Shown here piece by piece: positions 22,838 to 34,760 of a stretch of DNA of 64,000 bases. The DNA is from Hemerocallis citrina (taxonomy: Eukaryota; Streptophyta; Magnoliopsida; Asparagales; Asphodelaceae). Under the pieces are notes generated by a model. The model searched no databases and was not told the DNA's origin. It was given only the letters and a program-made list of their open reading frames with translations. Numbering within the stretch: position 1 is the first letter of the stretch; each line of letters starts with the position of its first letter. Position numbers and translations under genes: made by a program. The DNA lies in NCBI GenBank assembly GCA_017893485.1, contig CM030360.1, positions 146,134,516 through 146,198,515 on the forward strand, in the 5' to 3' direction.

Positions 22838-23722
22838 GTTTAAGTCCTCGATGCTTAAAGTAATGTTCTCAGTAATATTTGTTTCTGATGTGTTGACATT
22901 CTTTTTTAATTGGTAGTCTCTAGTAGAATGATCAGACTTCCCACAAATCCAACGGTGCCCACTAAACTTCTTATTAAACCTTTGGTATTTGGATCATTGG
23001 TCAGAAGCTTTCCTCTTATTGGAATTCTTCTTCTTGTTATTAGAGTTTTCCTTGTGATTTTTGAAGTTCTCCTCAACATGTACTTTAGTCTCCCCGCTTG
23101 TGGTCTTGTTCATCCCACAGTTGTCTACCTCAATCTTAAGCCCGACGATAAAATCTTCTAAGGAAATTTCCTCCTTTATATGCTTAAGATAATATCGGAA
23201 ATCTTTCCAAGACGGAGGCAACTTTACAATACTTGCTTCTACTAAGAAAGACTCACTAACACTATGACCCTCTGCTTCAATCTCGTGCATGATGATTTGA
23301 AGCTCTTGCATCTGGACAGTCACAGACTTGGAGTCCACCATTTTGTAGTCCATAAATACATCAATGATAAGTTTGTTCAAACTAGCATTATATGTCTTTT
23401 ACTTCTTTGCCAGAGCGTTCCATAAGGTTTTTGCAGTAGTCAACGGACAATAAACCTTGTATAGTACTTCATCTAAGCAATTCAAAATATAAGTTCTGCA
23501 AATAAAGTTTGAATGCCTCCAAGCATCAACTGCTGCAAACGCCTCATTGAGTTTACCCATCCGTTGGCTTAGATTCTTCCTCCTCGAGAAACCTATCCAA
23601 CCCAACAGTTGTGAGATAGAAGAGCATTTGCTCTACCAAGTCTTGAAATCAGTCCCTTTGAAATTCTCAATCTTGTTATGCATACTTGTGACCACTATTG
23701 GAAGTTTCATTTTGGTAGTCAT
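22838..23722 (-). pseudogene. copia gag (UBN2-type) fragment
   Basis: The ATG at 23722 opens MTTKMKLPIVV, followed by the copia Gag core: FKGTDFKTW, CPLTTAKTLWNALAKK, the MDYKMVDSKSVTVQMQELQ block, and KLPPSWKDFRYYLKH. A Lys/Asn-rich linker and a decayed zinc knuckle (WICGKSDHSTRDY, two Cys lost) come next. Gag would form the particle that packages element RNA. Stops at the FKTW and LAKK positions break it. The frame then runs into the Tat remnant at 22832. It sits directly inside the right LTR; a clean primer-binding site is not visible. Confidence 0.88.
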
Positions 23723-23753
23723 TATTTTGTCTACAAAAAAAATTTCTTTAAGT

Positions 23754-24616
23754 TGTTATAACTTACGTAGACAGAGGTTAATTTTCTCAAAATTAATTTA
23801 AACAGAATTAAATTCATAATCGAATTTAACCCCAAGTGTACTATTTCGCAAACAGTGAAATTCACTATAAACAAATAACATAAAGAATATAATATATCTT
23901 CAATTTCGACCTTGATGATGATGAATGAATAGACTGAGACTTGCTAAGAAACTTCCTTAAGACTTTTTTCCTACTAATGGTAGGGTGCGCACAGTGTTGT
24001 CAGCTGTAGTATTTCAAGATACACCAGTCTGACTCCGCTTAACCGGAACTAGAATAATGGAGGCTCAAGCGAGATGGATATGAGTGTTTTTTTTGCTTAA
24101 AGTTAGCATTGGTAATGGATATGAAAAAGGAATGACGAGTTGATTAGATTCAATCTCTATTTATAGGCATCACGCATTTAGCAGTTGCAACTGCTCAGAA
24201 AAATCGTCCTATGATGGTGTCAGACTTTCAGAAAAATGAGAACCGTCATGTAGCAACAAATGAAAAGCCATGGTTTCACACAATAGCCCAGGGCCCAGTG
24301 CCCAGGGCCCAGCCAACCCAATAGGGTGTGAGTCTCAAACTAAAACTAAAGCCCACTTTCGGTGTGTTCTCCCTGGAGAAAACCTTTATGCCCACAAAGG
24401 CACAACCTTTATGCTAACTTTTTAACTTATTAATTTGCTTTCATCCTTACTTTTATTATATGTGGGACTAAAATTTAATGTCGCGTACCAAACAAAAAAA
24501 TCAAATTTTCATTTATTTAAAATCCGTTTTGAACATGTGAATACATTATCTTATTTATCTTAATAAGTAGAATAAACTAGAACTTTGAATTGCTCCATTC
24601 AAACTGATTTCCAACA
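23754..24616 (-). repeat. 5' LTR of the gag-only copia element
   Basis: On the minus strand it begins TGTTGGAAATCAG and ends GTTATAACA. The TATA box reads TATTTATA on the plus strand at 24158-24165. It pairs with 16383-17320. Confidence 0.87.
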
Positions 24617-24621
24617 ATGTG

Positions 24622-25194
24622 TACTCGTTGCCAAGGACATTGCATAGAATATTAATCTTATCACTACATATGTTTTACATATATTTTGCTAGTTAGTAAA
24701 TGTAACAAAACTACAAGAGAACTCAATGTTGATGACGAAGTTTCCAAAGTCTATTTTAGATTTTATTTTTTGATAGCAGAAGTCTATTTTAGACAAATGT
24801 GATATAATGAGGTCATGTTCTACTGGCAGATAAATACGAGATCTAGATCTAGGTTATAATGTTTTCATGTGGATTCATGGAAATGACAACCAAAACTTTG
24901 GGAAATAACATTGGTGTCACATTCATGAGTGAATTAGCCAAACAAAACTGACAAGTAATAATTACTGAAACAAAAGGATAACCAAATGTTTTAATTTCAA
25001 ACTAGATGGAAGAACTGTCTTATAACTCTCTTGTTTGGATCCATATTTCATTAGCTTGATCATTACATGCCCTTTCTAATTTTTATCAATGAACCGTTCC
25101 AAAATTCAATAATAAAATACATAATATACATAAAATGCGTATTGGATATTTGCTTACAATCTACATTTAGGAAACATTCTTCCAATTAAATAGT
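24622..25194. other. intergenic DNA, nothing recognised
   Basis: AT-rich stretch between the copia element and the RTE fragment, with no ORF or repeat structure I can support. Confidence 0.6.
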
Positions 25195-25210
25195 AGTAAT
25201 AGACTAATAC

Positions 25211-25681
25211 CACGACAACAATAATGATAAAGTCTTTTTTTCCAAATAGTTGGAGTCGGCTACATGAATCCTGATTTTTCATTCGGTTCAGTTTAGCGCA
25301 ATATTTTCTATAAGGCCACATGTGATTATATATTTTCTCATCATTTCCACACAAATAAGTTTAGGTCTTCCTCTACCCCTAACTCTACCCTCAATACTTA
25401 CCAAATCACTCTTTCTAACGGGGGCCCTACTAGGTCTACGTGTGATATGTCCAAACCACTTGAGGCAATTCTCTCTTAATTTATCTTGGATATGAGCTAT
25501 CTTTACCATGTCTCGTATATGCTCGTTTCTAAGGTTTTACCACACATCCATCTTATCCCCATCTCCGCTACACTCTTTTTTTAGACATGTTGCTTCTTTA
25601 TTGCCCAACACTCTGCTTCATACATCATTGATGGTCTAATAGTCATCCTATAAAAATTTTTCTTCTCCTTCAAAGGTATAC
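25211..25681 (-). mobile_element. 5'-truncated RTE-type LINE end
   Basis: The minus strand encodes the C-terminus of an RTE-clade LINE ORF: a RPSMMYEAECWAIKKQH block (about 25640-25590), GIRWMCGKT, then DKLRENCLKWFGHITRRP, APVRK and RGRGRPK (25500-25360). The copy has stops and a frame change. It ends in a short GTTGT/GGTATTAG tail instead of poly-A, as RTE elements do. A perfect 16-bp duplication AGTAATAGACTAATAC flanks it (25195-25210 and 25682-25697), showing a genuine truncated insertion. Confidence 0.92.
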
Positions 25682-25759
25682 AGTAATAGACTAATACTAA
25701 AAAATATTAAAATTAAAGTTGTATGTGACCAATATATATTGAAAATTAATAGTCAATGA

Positions 25760-26031
25760 TGCAGATCTCATTCACTATTTATATACTGGTAATTTACACA
25801 TGCGATGCACAATTTAATAAATATTTTTGTTTAAAAGTTAAATCTCCTAAGTAGCCTAGTCATAAACTTGAGATCTCCATCACATTAGTTGTGTAAGCGT
25901 GGTGCACGTAAGTTGGATAACATCAACTCTCCCATTATAATATTATTATTACTAGAGATTATAGATTATAGATTAAAAAAAAATTTAAATGCATTTACAA
26001 TATATGTTATTACTTACATGCAAATGTGAAC
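25760..26031. repeat. diverged unit of the ~200-bp dispersed repeat (left of the Tat element)
   Basis: TACTGGTAATTTACACATGCGATGCAC at its start, TTGAGATCTCCATCACATTAG in the middle and ACATCAACTCTCCCATTATAA at its end match the units at 54520-54842 and 62986-64000. The Tat element inserted beside it. (Each quoted word is part of a longer match; only key positions are given.). Confidence 0.65.
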
Positions 26032-26036
26032 TATAC

Positions 26037-26644
26037 TGTTGTTGTTGATTTTGGCGTAGGAGCAAACAGATGAATTTGTGGATTCTTTAGGACACAAATA
26101 AGGCAAACCTGCTGACTTTCACCGGCATTTGACTGATTTCTTGCCGCTGTCGTTAACCTGCAAAATGTTCGATACACCGGGATGGATCCCGGCGACGAAC
26201 CCTCCGACACTCAAGTCAGTAATCGGAAGATTATGAAAGAGCGTTTATGCAAAAAAATATTGATTACCTTGTTATGGTAAGGGAGAGGGGTATTTATAGT
26301 CGCCTTAAGAGACAGTTTATAGAAAATCATTTATCTTTATGTCTCGGTGTTTTTGGATAAGATGTAGAGTTTAAACTCGTTTCATGATAAGAGATGTAGT
26401 TTAAACCGCCTCTTAGAGATAACTATGAATTTGAATTACTCTTTAAATATCTAAACTGGTAGTAAACGGATTGCTACCCATACCCAATAGGACAGATCCA
26501 TTTTTGGGTTATTGGGCTTCGAAGAAAGACCCAGTTCCCATGTCGGACCCGTTCGTAGGTGAAATTCCTGTTTCACCCCTGAGAGTTTTAAGATTCGTAC
26601 TCGATTTGAAAGGTCTTGATTTAATCCCATTTTTAACCATATCA
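26037..26644 (-). repeat. Tat 3' LTR
   Basis: On the minus strand it starts TGATATGG and ends ...AACAACAACA. The TATA box reads TATTTATA on the plus strand at 26291-26298. It has the same length as the 5' LTR. On its right, the minus strand is purine-rich (GGGAGTGGAGAGCCCG, about 26645-26660), fitting a polypurine tract. Confidence 0.93.
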
Positions 26645-27221
26645 CGGGCTCTCCACTCCCGAAGACTGAGTTTAACAGCCTTTGGGGAGTAGTTTTCTTG
26701 TTTTAATGGCATACGAGATTTTATCGGAGTTCTTTTGGAGCTTTAGAATAGCTCACGGGGCTTAATAGCGTTCAATTGAGCCTGCCTCGTACTCAAACAT
26801 GTTTGTGGGATCTTCTGGATTTTCCATTGATTTTTCAAAATTTTAATTATTTTTCAAATTATTTATTCAATTTCGCGAAGTAACAATCTATTTTCAAAAA
26901 GTATTAATTAATCGTTCTAATTAATAATTATTTATCCAGGAGTTCAAAAATATTTTTCCCGAATTTATAACTATTTTTAGAATTTTTTATTAATTTTCTT
27001 GAATTTTTACTTATTTTCGCAATTTTTAAATAATTAATTCGAATTAATAATAAAAATAAAAGAATTAATCAATTAAATACCGACGTGGCGCAATCTGGAG
27101 CGTCGATCATGTCACTGGCGCGATTTTTCGAACGATCAGGACGGTTGATCTGCCGCTTGATGACACGGCTTAATCTGAACGCTCTGATCGTGGGTGCGGA
27201 TCGGAGGGGGGAGTTTCCCCC

Positions 27222-28404
27222 TCTTTCATGCTCGGAGCCACGTTCGCTCGGAATTTGGTTCTGAGGGACGTGGCTCAATCTAAGCCGTCGCTTGATCAAG
27301 CACGAATTTTGAGGCAACGTTTTTTTCCCATTTTCACGCTCAGAGCTGCGTTTGCTCGGAATTTGGTTTTGAGGGACGTGGCTCAATCTGAGCCGTTGGA
27401 TCTTTATCAAGCGCAGTGCAAATTTTAAGGCAATGTTTTTTTCCCCCATTTTCATGCTTGGAGCCGCGTTTGACGTGGCTCAGTCTGAGCCATTAGATCC
27501 TCATCAAGCGTGAATTCTGAGACGAAGTTCTCCTTAATTTCACGTTCAGGGACACATTTGCTCGGATTTGGCTCTGAGGGACGTGGCGTCATCAGGGCCT
27601 TCTGATCTTGATTAGGCACAAATATTGAGACAAAGTCTTCCCCAATTTCACGTTCGAGGACACGTTTGCTCGGATTTGGCTCCGAGGGACGTGGCGACAT
27701 CAGGGTCGTCTGATCTTAATCAGGCGCGAATATTGAGACAAAGTTTTTCCCAATTTCACGTTTGGGGACACGTTTGCTCAGATTTGGCTCCAAGGGACGT
27801 GGCGACATCAGGGCTGTTTGATCTTGATCAGGCACGAATATTGAGGCAAAGTTTTCCCCAATTTCACGTTCGGGGAAACGTTTTCTTGAATTTGGCTCCG
27901 AGGGACATGGCGACATCAGGACCGTCTGATCTTGATTAGGCACAAATATTGAGACAAAGTTTTCCCCAATTTCACGTTCGGGGACACGTTTGCTCAGACT
28001 TGGCTCCGAGAGACGTGGCGACATCAGGGCCGTCTGATCTTGATCAGGCACGTATATTGAGGCAAAGTTTTCCCCAATTTCACGTTCGGGGATACGTTTG
28101 CTCGAATTTGGCTCCGAGGGACGTGGCGACATCAGGACCGTCTGATCTTGATCAGGCGCGAATATTGAGGAAATGTTTTCCCCAATTTCACGTTCGGGGA
28201 CACGTTTGCTCGGATTTGGCTCCGAGGGACGTGGCGACATCAGGGCCGTCTGATCTTGATCAGGCACGAATATTGAGGTAAAGTTTTCCCTAATTTCACG
28301 CTCGGGGATACATTTGCTCGGATTTGGCTCTGAGGAATGTAGCAAAATCAGGGCCGTCTGATCTTGATCAGGCACGAATAATGAGACGAAGTTTTTGTTC
28401 TTGC
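27222..28404. repeat. tandem array of 108-bp units inside the Tat element
   Basis: Eight head-to-tail units with exactly 108-bp spacing start at 27541, 27649, 27757, 27865, 27973, 28081, 28189 and 28297 (measured at CACGTTC or its variants). Three more diverged and length-variable units precede them from about 27222. Each unit contains TTTGGCTCCGAGGGACGTGG and TCTGATCTTGATCAGGC. Because 108 is 36 codons, long ORFs run through on both strands: minus-strand peptide units PDQDQTALMSPRPSEPN..., plus-strand units SFPQFHVRGH.... Neither has a recognised domain. The array lies between the 3' LTR and the antisense ORF, a position where Tat elements are known to carry satellite-like repeats. Confidence 0.95.
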
Positions 28405-28731
28405 GTTTGACCGGTCAACAGGTCTATTGGCGTTGCTTGAATTTTCACCTTTTTGTATTTTGTTGCTTAGTATTCGATGTTCACTTGGGCTTTTTACTGG
28501 TCTTGCGGGCCCAAAAGTCTTGGAAGCCCAAGCGACGCCCCTCGCTCACTATAAGTTCTCACTCCTCACACCATCCTCTTATTCTTTACTATTACTCTTG
28601 TAAAAAAATTCTTTCACTCTCGGGTGGCTCCACTAGAAGTCGCGGTCAAGCATTTGATTTTCCGGTGATATATTCTGACCGTAGCCGTCACATCAAGGTA
28701 AATATATATTCACTTTTATATATTTTACGAG
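28405..28731 (+). promoter_or_regulatory. putative promoter and leader of the Tat antisense ORF
   Basis: A TATA-like CACTATAAGTTC lies near 28548-28559 after a GC-rich CCCAAGCGACGCCCCTCGC stretch. A pyrimidine-rich leader follows, then a possible splice donor (CAAGGTAAAT, about 28695-28704) shortly before the ATG at 28732. The related remnant at 18950-19110 has the same order (TATATATATA, pyrimidine-rich leader, CAGGTAAAG). That two copies share this layout supports a conserved plus-strand transcription unit, but it is an inference. Confidence 0.45.
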
Positions 28732-30891
28732 ATGTCTAGGGTTTCTTCGGGAAGTGAGACCTCCACCTCGGACCGCGAAGGGGACCAACAGTTGGTGGTT
28801 ACCCCGGTAGTGGAAATGGAGAAGATGGTGGTAGGATTGGTGGTCACTGAGACTATATGGAGGAAGAGAGGCATGCTGGGGCGTTGGGACGGCTTTCGGG
28901 TCCCTAAACGGGCCTTGGCAGAGTTCGGGAGTACTTAGACGACCTTTTGGCGAAAGTTGTGTACAGAATGTCGGCTTCATACGAGAAGAGCAGGCCGAAA
29001 GAACATTCTGAGGTTGACGACATCCCCTCCATGTTAATGGAGAAGGACTTGGTTTGGATCCGAGAGACTTTCAAGATTTTGAAGGAACTCACTATCCTTC
29101 TTCCGGGTGCGGGTATCCGAGCCTGCACGACGACTTCCCCCGAACTATGTGTTTTCCCATTCGATGCATTCTTTGTCGGTCTCTGCCTACCGTATTCCCC
29201 CATTCGTGGCCGAGGTGCTGCAATGGTACGACTTAAGCCTGATCTAGTATATGCCAAACATGTGGATGCATGTCAACGTATTTTTCTGCCAAGCGATAAG
29301 GGTCGTGCCTCAACTCACCATTCTCCGAAGACTCTACCGTATCCATCGGAAGAGTAGGGTGGAGTACCGGTACTATTTATCACCGCATCGGGGTGTGAAG
29401 CTGATAGAAAACCCTGATTCTATTAAGTTTTGGAAGGAGAAGTACTTCTTGATCTGGAGCAATGCGTCGTGGAACATTCCCACTAGGTAGAGGGAGGAGG
29501 TGCCAAAATGGGTGAAGGCCGAGCCGGTGTTGACTCCGGAGGAAGATGAGATCGTAGCCAAACTCCTTGCTCGTGAACCCTTGGGTTGGAAGGAGTTAAC
29601 CGAGGAGGTTCTCTTCAGTGGGGATCTTAGTCCGATCGACCCTAGTACACCCCATATTTGTTATTCTTTTAATTCGAGCTTCCCCCTTTTCTTTTTCACA
29701 TGCCCATCTCTCTGTAGTCTTTCTTTTTCACAAAGGCTTCGAAAATGGACTTCAGGGCGACGTTGCTCGACTGAGGCGAATTTAGCAACAAGGCCCCCGA
29801 TGGGAGGAAGAGGAAAAGGACAACCTCAGAGCTGCAGTCTGCCAAAGTTGTGAAGACCCCGGTGTCGACAATGCCGGTGGTCAACTTAGAATTTGAAGCC
29901 TCTGCCTTGCTTGCCTCCCCCTCTCTGACTTTTGAAGGAACTTCCATCGAGCAGGTATTGGCACTCGAAGCCCCTCCTCTAATAGCGGCAGCAGAGACAA
30001 TTCTTACCGAGGAGCACAAGAAGCTCTTCGTCCCTGAGTGGCGTGTGATAATGCACAATGGTTTCCTCGATGATTCCATCAGCTGTATGCAAGCTGTTCG
30101 GCACTTGCCGATCCCAAAGGATCGGGTTGCCCTGAAGGCGAGGACGGTCGGTGACGACGCCCTCGAGATTACCAAGGCGACCATGACGGTGAGTGGAGTC
30201 TTGTTTCCTTTTTCTTTTTTTAAAGGTGACTTTCGTGCTTAAAAGAGTTTTCTTTCTTGTTTTTGTCCTCATTGATCACCTGCCATTTTACATGATGGAG
30301 CAGTTCGGCGAACAGGAGAAAAAGCTCAAGGCGGCGAGCGATAGAGATAGGTCGCAGCGCGCCAAGGCTATGAAAATGTACGAGGTAGAGAAACGCTTGT
30401 CCGAGTCTCAGGTGGCTCAGATCCATCTCCTCGAGGCCGCCTTGGCTAAGGTGAACGAATAGACCACCCTGGAGAAAGAGAAGGCGGACAAAAAGAAGGA
30501 AAGGGCCGACAAGGAGAAGGAAATGGCCGTGAAGGCCACTGAAGATGCAACGAGGGAGAGGGAGGCCGCCGTGGAAGCAGTTGCAGAGGGGATTAGGGCT
30601 GAAGCGAAGTTGCATATGCGCACAAACATGGAACAGTCCTATGCTTGGGTGTTGAAGCACGTGGAGGCGCGCGTCCCCGGCTTCGACGGCTCGGAGTACT
30701 GCCTATATGATCTTCTCAAAGGCAAAACTGCTCCGACAGCCGAGGATGTGATTGAAGAAGAGGAAGAAGGAGAAGAGGATGAGGGGGAGGATGTCGCCGC
30801 AGACCCTCATGCAACCTATGCGGAGGAAACTGAGGAGGACGGTCGTGGGGTCATAGTTCCCCTAGAGACGTCTACCGAGGTGGTCCTCTGA
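28732..30891 (+). pseudogene. Tat antisense ORF with 'putative gypsy-type transposon' (PF04195-like) domain
   Basis: This ORF runs against gag-pol. The N-terminus (MSRVSSGSETSTSDREG) is Ser/Thr-rich. About 29090-29490 gives the conserved block ELCVFPFDAFFVGLCLPYSP, then VVPQLTILRRLYRIHRK and a tryptophan-rich KFWKEKYFLIWSN segment, which I recognise as the plant PF04195-type domain of unknown role. A Lys/Glu coiled-coil (about 30300-30620) and an acidic C-terminus (EEEEEGEEDEGED, about 30750) follow, ending TGA at 30889-30891. Two introns are suggested: one ending near 29724, and 30189-30303 (GTGAGT...CAG). A frame change near 29205 and stops (TAG at 28936, 29488 and about 30460) disable it. 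Confidence 0.75.
30189..30303 (+). other. candidate intron in the Tat antisense ORF
   Basis: A consensus donor GTGAGT at 30189-30194 follows ITKATMT, and an acceptor CAG ends at 30303 just before the coiled-coil FGEQEKKLKAA. The stretch is T-rich and 115 bp long. Confidence 0.5.
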
Positions 30892-33714
30892 CTCCTTATC
30901 GCATCTTCGTCATGTTTTTTAGTTGCTCCCTTTTCCTTTTGAATGCACTTATATTGATGCCTTATAGAGGACTGGCCACTGCTTTTGTATGTTTACTTTT
31001 TTTGTGACGAAATGCTTTTTGTGTAACGAGATTTGTGGTTGTTATTCAAGCATAGAACTATCTTGTAGCCCTGATTGAACATAGAACCATCTTTGTAGAT
31101 TTGTCTCGACTTAAAGTGATTCACACTTCTCTCTTTTGGTCAACTTCCCCATGGTAGCGAAGCGTCACACCTCCGTGCCCATCTTCGTGTCGCTAGGCTA
31201 GGGGTCGCTCGCTCTCAGGAGAAACTATCTAAGACTGAGTTTGAGCTTGGCCATCTGAGGTTGGTCTTGGCTCGTCGAAACATAGAAGTGAAGCGCCTTG
31301 AGGAGGCTCTACAAGAGGTTCCCCCCAAGGGGGGAGAGATCGGCCCCTCAATGGCAGCTAGCAAAGCTTCAAGGCTAAAGTTCCTTTGGCACTCTTTATT
31401 CGCAGTGAAGACCGAAAGAGACGAGCTGAAGAGCTCTTTATCCGAAGTGAAAGGGGACAGGGATGAGCTGAATGACGCTCTATTTGAAGTAAGGGCGGAG
31501 AAAGATGAGCTAAAGAACATGGTGCTCGAGAAGATTTTAGAAGCGGCTCATCTACGGAGGAGTATCTTCGAGTTTCAATGAGGAGGGAGCACGAGCGGGG
31601 TACCTCATTTGAAGCTCAGGGTGACAGACGACTCCCTCAGAGAGTGGCTCATCGAATTAAAGGTGGAGAATCTTCGCTTAAAGCGGTTGTCCGACGGAAG
31701 TAACGTAAGGAGTTTTCTTGCATGCTTAAAGCGGCTGTCCGACGGAAGTAACGGGGGGAGTACGCCCAGGGGAGATTGTTCCATGAATTAGCTCTTTGCA
31801 TGCCTAACGCTCTGTGGAACCCTGGTGATGCGCAAAGTGGAGTGGCCGGCTCTTCGAGTGGGGCATCTGTTATAACACCCCGCAAAATTGGAAATTACAA
31901 TTTTGCCCTCGTGTGTTACGCACGTGTATTTTGTAATGTGTTTTCATTACCTATTGTGATTTCTGACTATTTGTGCATTTTTCGTATTGATTTCAATCGA
32001 CGAAAATATAATATTTCAAACTCTGTATTTTTACGTGCTTTTTATGTGTTTTCGATGCACGTATCAATTGCGTATTTTTTCATCACTAAGTGTGATATTT
32101 CTATGTGTATTGGATATTTATTTTACATGTTCGAACTCGTTAAAACGGAAATTCATTATCCCCTATTTTGATTAAAATGCTTTATTTTTGCACGTATGAT
32201 GCACGTGCAAATTTTTATTTTTCGTTTTTGTTATTCTCATTATCTATTTTTAGCATGCATTAGTTTTAATTAGCCTTTTTTGATCTATGGACCTAAAGAA
32301 TAAATTCTAGCCCATTAGGAGAGGAGCCCGCTAGATAATTAAATTAATTAATTAAAAATGAGCCCATGTAGCAAGCCCACTAATAAAATCACATTTTTAG
32401 TTAAACATGCACTATTACATGACAAGTTACAAACTATAGTACACATTTAGAGTTATAGAAATGTATTCATATTTGTTTGTGCATATGTGCATGCACACAC
32501 AAATGTATTTGGACCATTTTTTGGGTGGAGATTAAATTTGAATAATTTATTAGGTTGTAAAATTTTGCAAATGAGACCCTAACCTAGACCTATAAATAGC
32601 ACACATTTCTTCTCATTCAACACACCAAAAGAAAACAAATAAGAGTGAGAGAAAGAAAAGAAAAGAAAGAGAGAAAGAAAAAGAAAGAGAGTGAGAGTCC
32701 TTTTGCTTGGAGGAGTTGCTAGAAAGAAGAAGTCATTGCTAGGAGAGGGAGCTTGCTAGGAGGAGATGTCATTGCTAGGAGTTTGTCTTGGAGTTAGAAT
32801 TAGTGTTCCCATCCTTCCTTTCAATTGTTCAAGCTTCACATAAGGTGGGTGTTCTCATGCTTTCTAATTTAGAACCATGCATGCTAGTGATGATAAGTGA
32901 GTATTATTTTGATATGATGAAGTAGAACAAATCTATACATTGGTTGTAATGAAAGATGCTATGTTAGTATATAAATCAACATTATGTTAGTGGGTGATCT
33001 CTTTCCTTTGTAGAATAGAAATTTGCATGCTAAATAGTTTAATGAGTAGTATAATTTGAATGAGATATATGTGGAATCCATGCTAGCATAATATGCAATG
33101 ATCATGTTGAGAATTAGTGAACAAATTGTTACCATGCTAATTTAAAAGTAGAGTCCAACTAAGGTATTAATCATATGAATCATGTTAAAATGTTTGTAAA
33201 TTTGTATGTTTTGTTGAATGTGTGATTTTCTTTTAGAACTTGCTAAAGAATGATATATTTTCAACTTGATGATAAAGAAAAAAAAAAAAAAAGAGAAAAA
33301 TAACTTTTATGTCGACATAGGTTGAAAAATACAAATTTTTGCTTGGATAAGATTCTTTGAGATATTCATGATTTACTAAGAGATATGTTTGTTTTATCAC
33401 AAAATGTAACTAGTATAATATAGTATATGAACTAGTTTTACTGAACATAATTTTAGTTTTGAGATTTGGGATAAAAAATAAAAATATGCATGCAAAGGAA
33501 GAATTATATAAAAATGAAGTTATATTTTCCTAAAAAAATAAGTTTGAATCCTTAGTTTACTGTTTTAATATTTATCTCAGTCCAAGAGAGACTTTGTTTC
33601 AATATTCTAAAAGAATGGATTATTTTCGATAAACGAGTTTTGATAAAGGGAACTAAATTCAGAGTAATGTATACAAAGTACATTAGTACATTTCCTAAAC
33701 AGAAAATACACTTG

Positions 33715-33955
33715 GACTTACTGGTTAGCTAGTGCAACACAGAATATAACGTGTAAAAGATCTTGGGTTCGAAACTTGATAGTCACCTTTTATTTTGATT
33801 TCATTCAATATAATCCGACCTGCTGCACTGAGTGTATGAGGGGTTACTCATCCCGGTTTATGACATAAGTCCAAATGGACTTAGTGGCTAGTAGGTTGGG
33901 CCTTGGGTGCTGCTGTGTATGGTCGACAGGTGATGGGTTCGAAACCTGAGCCCTT
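33715..33955 (+). repeat. two tRNA-like (SINE-like) Pol III box pairs inside the solo LTR
   Basis: The first has an A-box-like TGGTTAGCTAGTG (33722-33734) and a B-box-like GGTTCGAAAC (33766-33775). The second has TTAGTGGCTAGTAGG (33881-33895) and GGTTCGAAACC (33936-33946). Both are preceded by TGGACTTA and the spacing suits a tRNA-derived promoter. Poly-T-containing DNA follows each. Origin from a tRNA or a SINE is an inference. Confidence 0.45.
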
Positions 33956-34669
33956 CTTTAATATTTTTTTTGATTGGTTTTAATAGAATAAGATGTTTTT
34001 TTAGTATGAATAAATTCCTATTATGGTTATAAGATAAAATGGAAGCTATTAAAGATTGTTATGGAAATTTTATTGTATATTTTAAGAAAGTAAAAATGAG
34101 ACTTTAAAAAAGAAATTTGAGATAGAAAGCAAGTAATGATTGAGGATTTTATTATTAAAAAGGTATGACTTTAAAGAGTAAAAGAAATATACATTATGTG
34201 AATTAATTGTCTTTGATGGAATTATTCATTTATGTTGAATGCTTGATTATTGTATGTGCTTAAATTTGCAAATGAAATTCCTATTGTTGTTGATTCATGA
34301 ATGAACTATAAGAGAATTATGATTGATGCCAAATAAGACATAGATCAAATTGTGGATAAGCTAGAGACATGAAAATATCTAAGTTAAGACATGTTTATTA
34401 AAGGGTATGTGTACCCATGTTTCTTGAGCATGAAAGTTTATGATTAAGATTAGTAAGACCTCGGTTACCCGTAATTTTTGAAAGAAAGATTTTGAGACTT
34501 GATTTCGAGATAATGTCGTCGGGCGATCTCGTACTTTTGTGAACAAATCCGGTAGGAGGTAAAACTGATTCTAGGGTGATAACACATTCATGTCTAGAAC
34601 TAAAATAATTAGGCACTTAGGTGAAGATGTAGTAAACCTGAGCAAACGTAAGTGGGTTGCCTCTATATA

Positions 34670-34760
34670 GTCGGGTGATAGATTGACTGCGTCGGTAGCG
34701 ATTCATCGGGCGGTGGGTTGACTGCGTCGGCAGCGATTCACTGTGGCTATAGACTCAGTT
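34670..34760 (+). repeat. short tandem duplication in the solo LTR
   Basis: TTGACTGCGTCGG.AGCGATTCA occurs twice (about 34683 and 34718), and CGGGCGGTG-type words recur down to about 35000. Confidence 0.6.

Larger units (their letters stand above)
16383..24616 (-). mobile_element. copia element reduced to gag between two LTRs, carrying nested insertions
   Basis: Two similar LTRs in minus orientation (16383-17320 and 23754-24616) enclose a copia gag next to the right LTR and a 3' untranslated part next to the left LTR. The 5-bp duplication ATGTG lies outside both (16378-16382 and 24617-24621), so they are the two ends of one insertion. No protease, integrase, RT or RNase H is present. Once the nested remnant 17854-22832 is removed, the element is only about 3.2 kb. 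It was probably non-autonomous or lost pol before being split. Confidence 0.85.

Noticed and set aside
27222..28404. CRISPR-like array
   Set aside because: The units are contiguous 108-bp repeats without spacers, within a plant retrotransposon.
29696..30660. Minus-strand ORFs opposite the Tat antisense ORF
   Set aside because: They are the complement of coiled-coil codons; the plus-strand frame has the recognised domain and splice signals.
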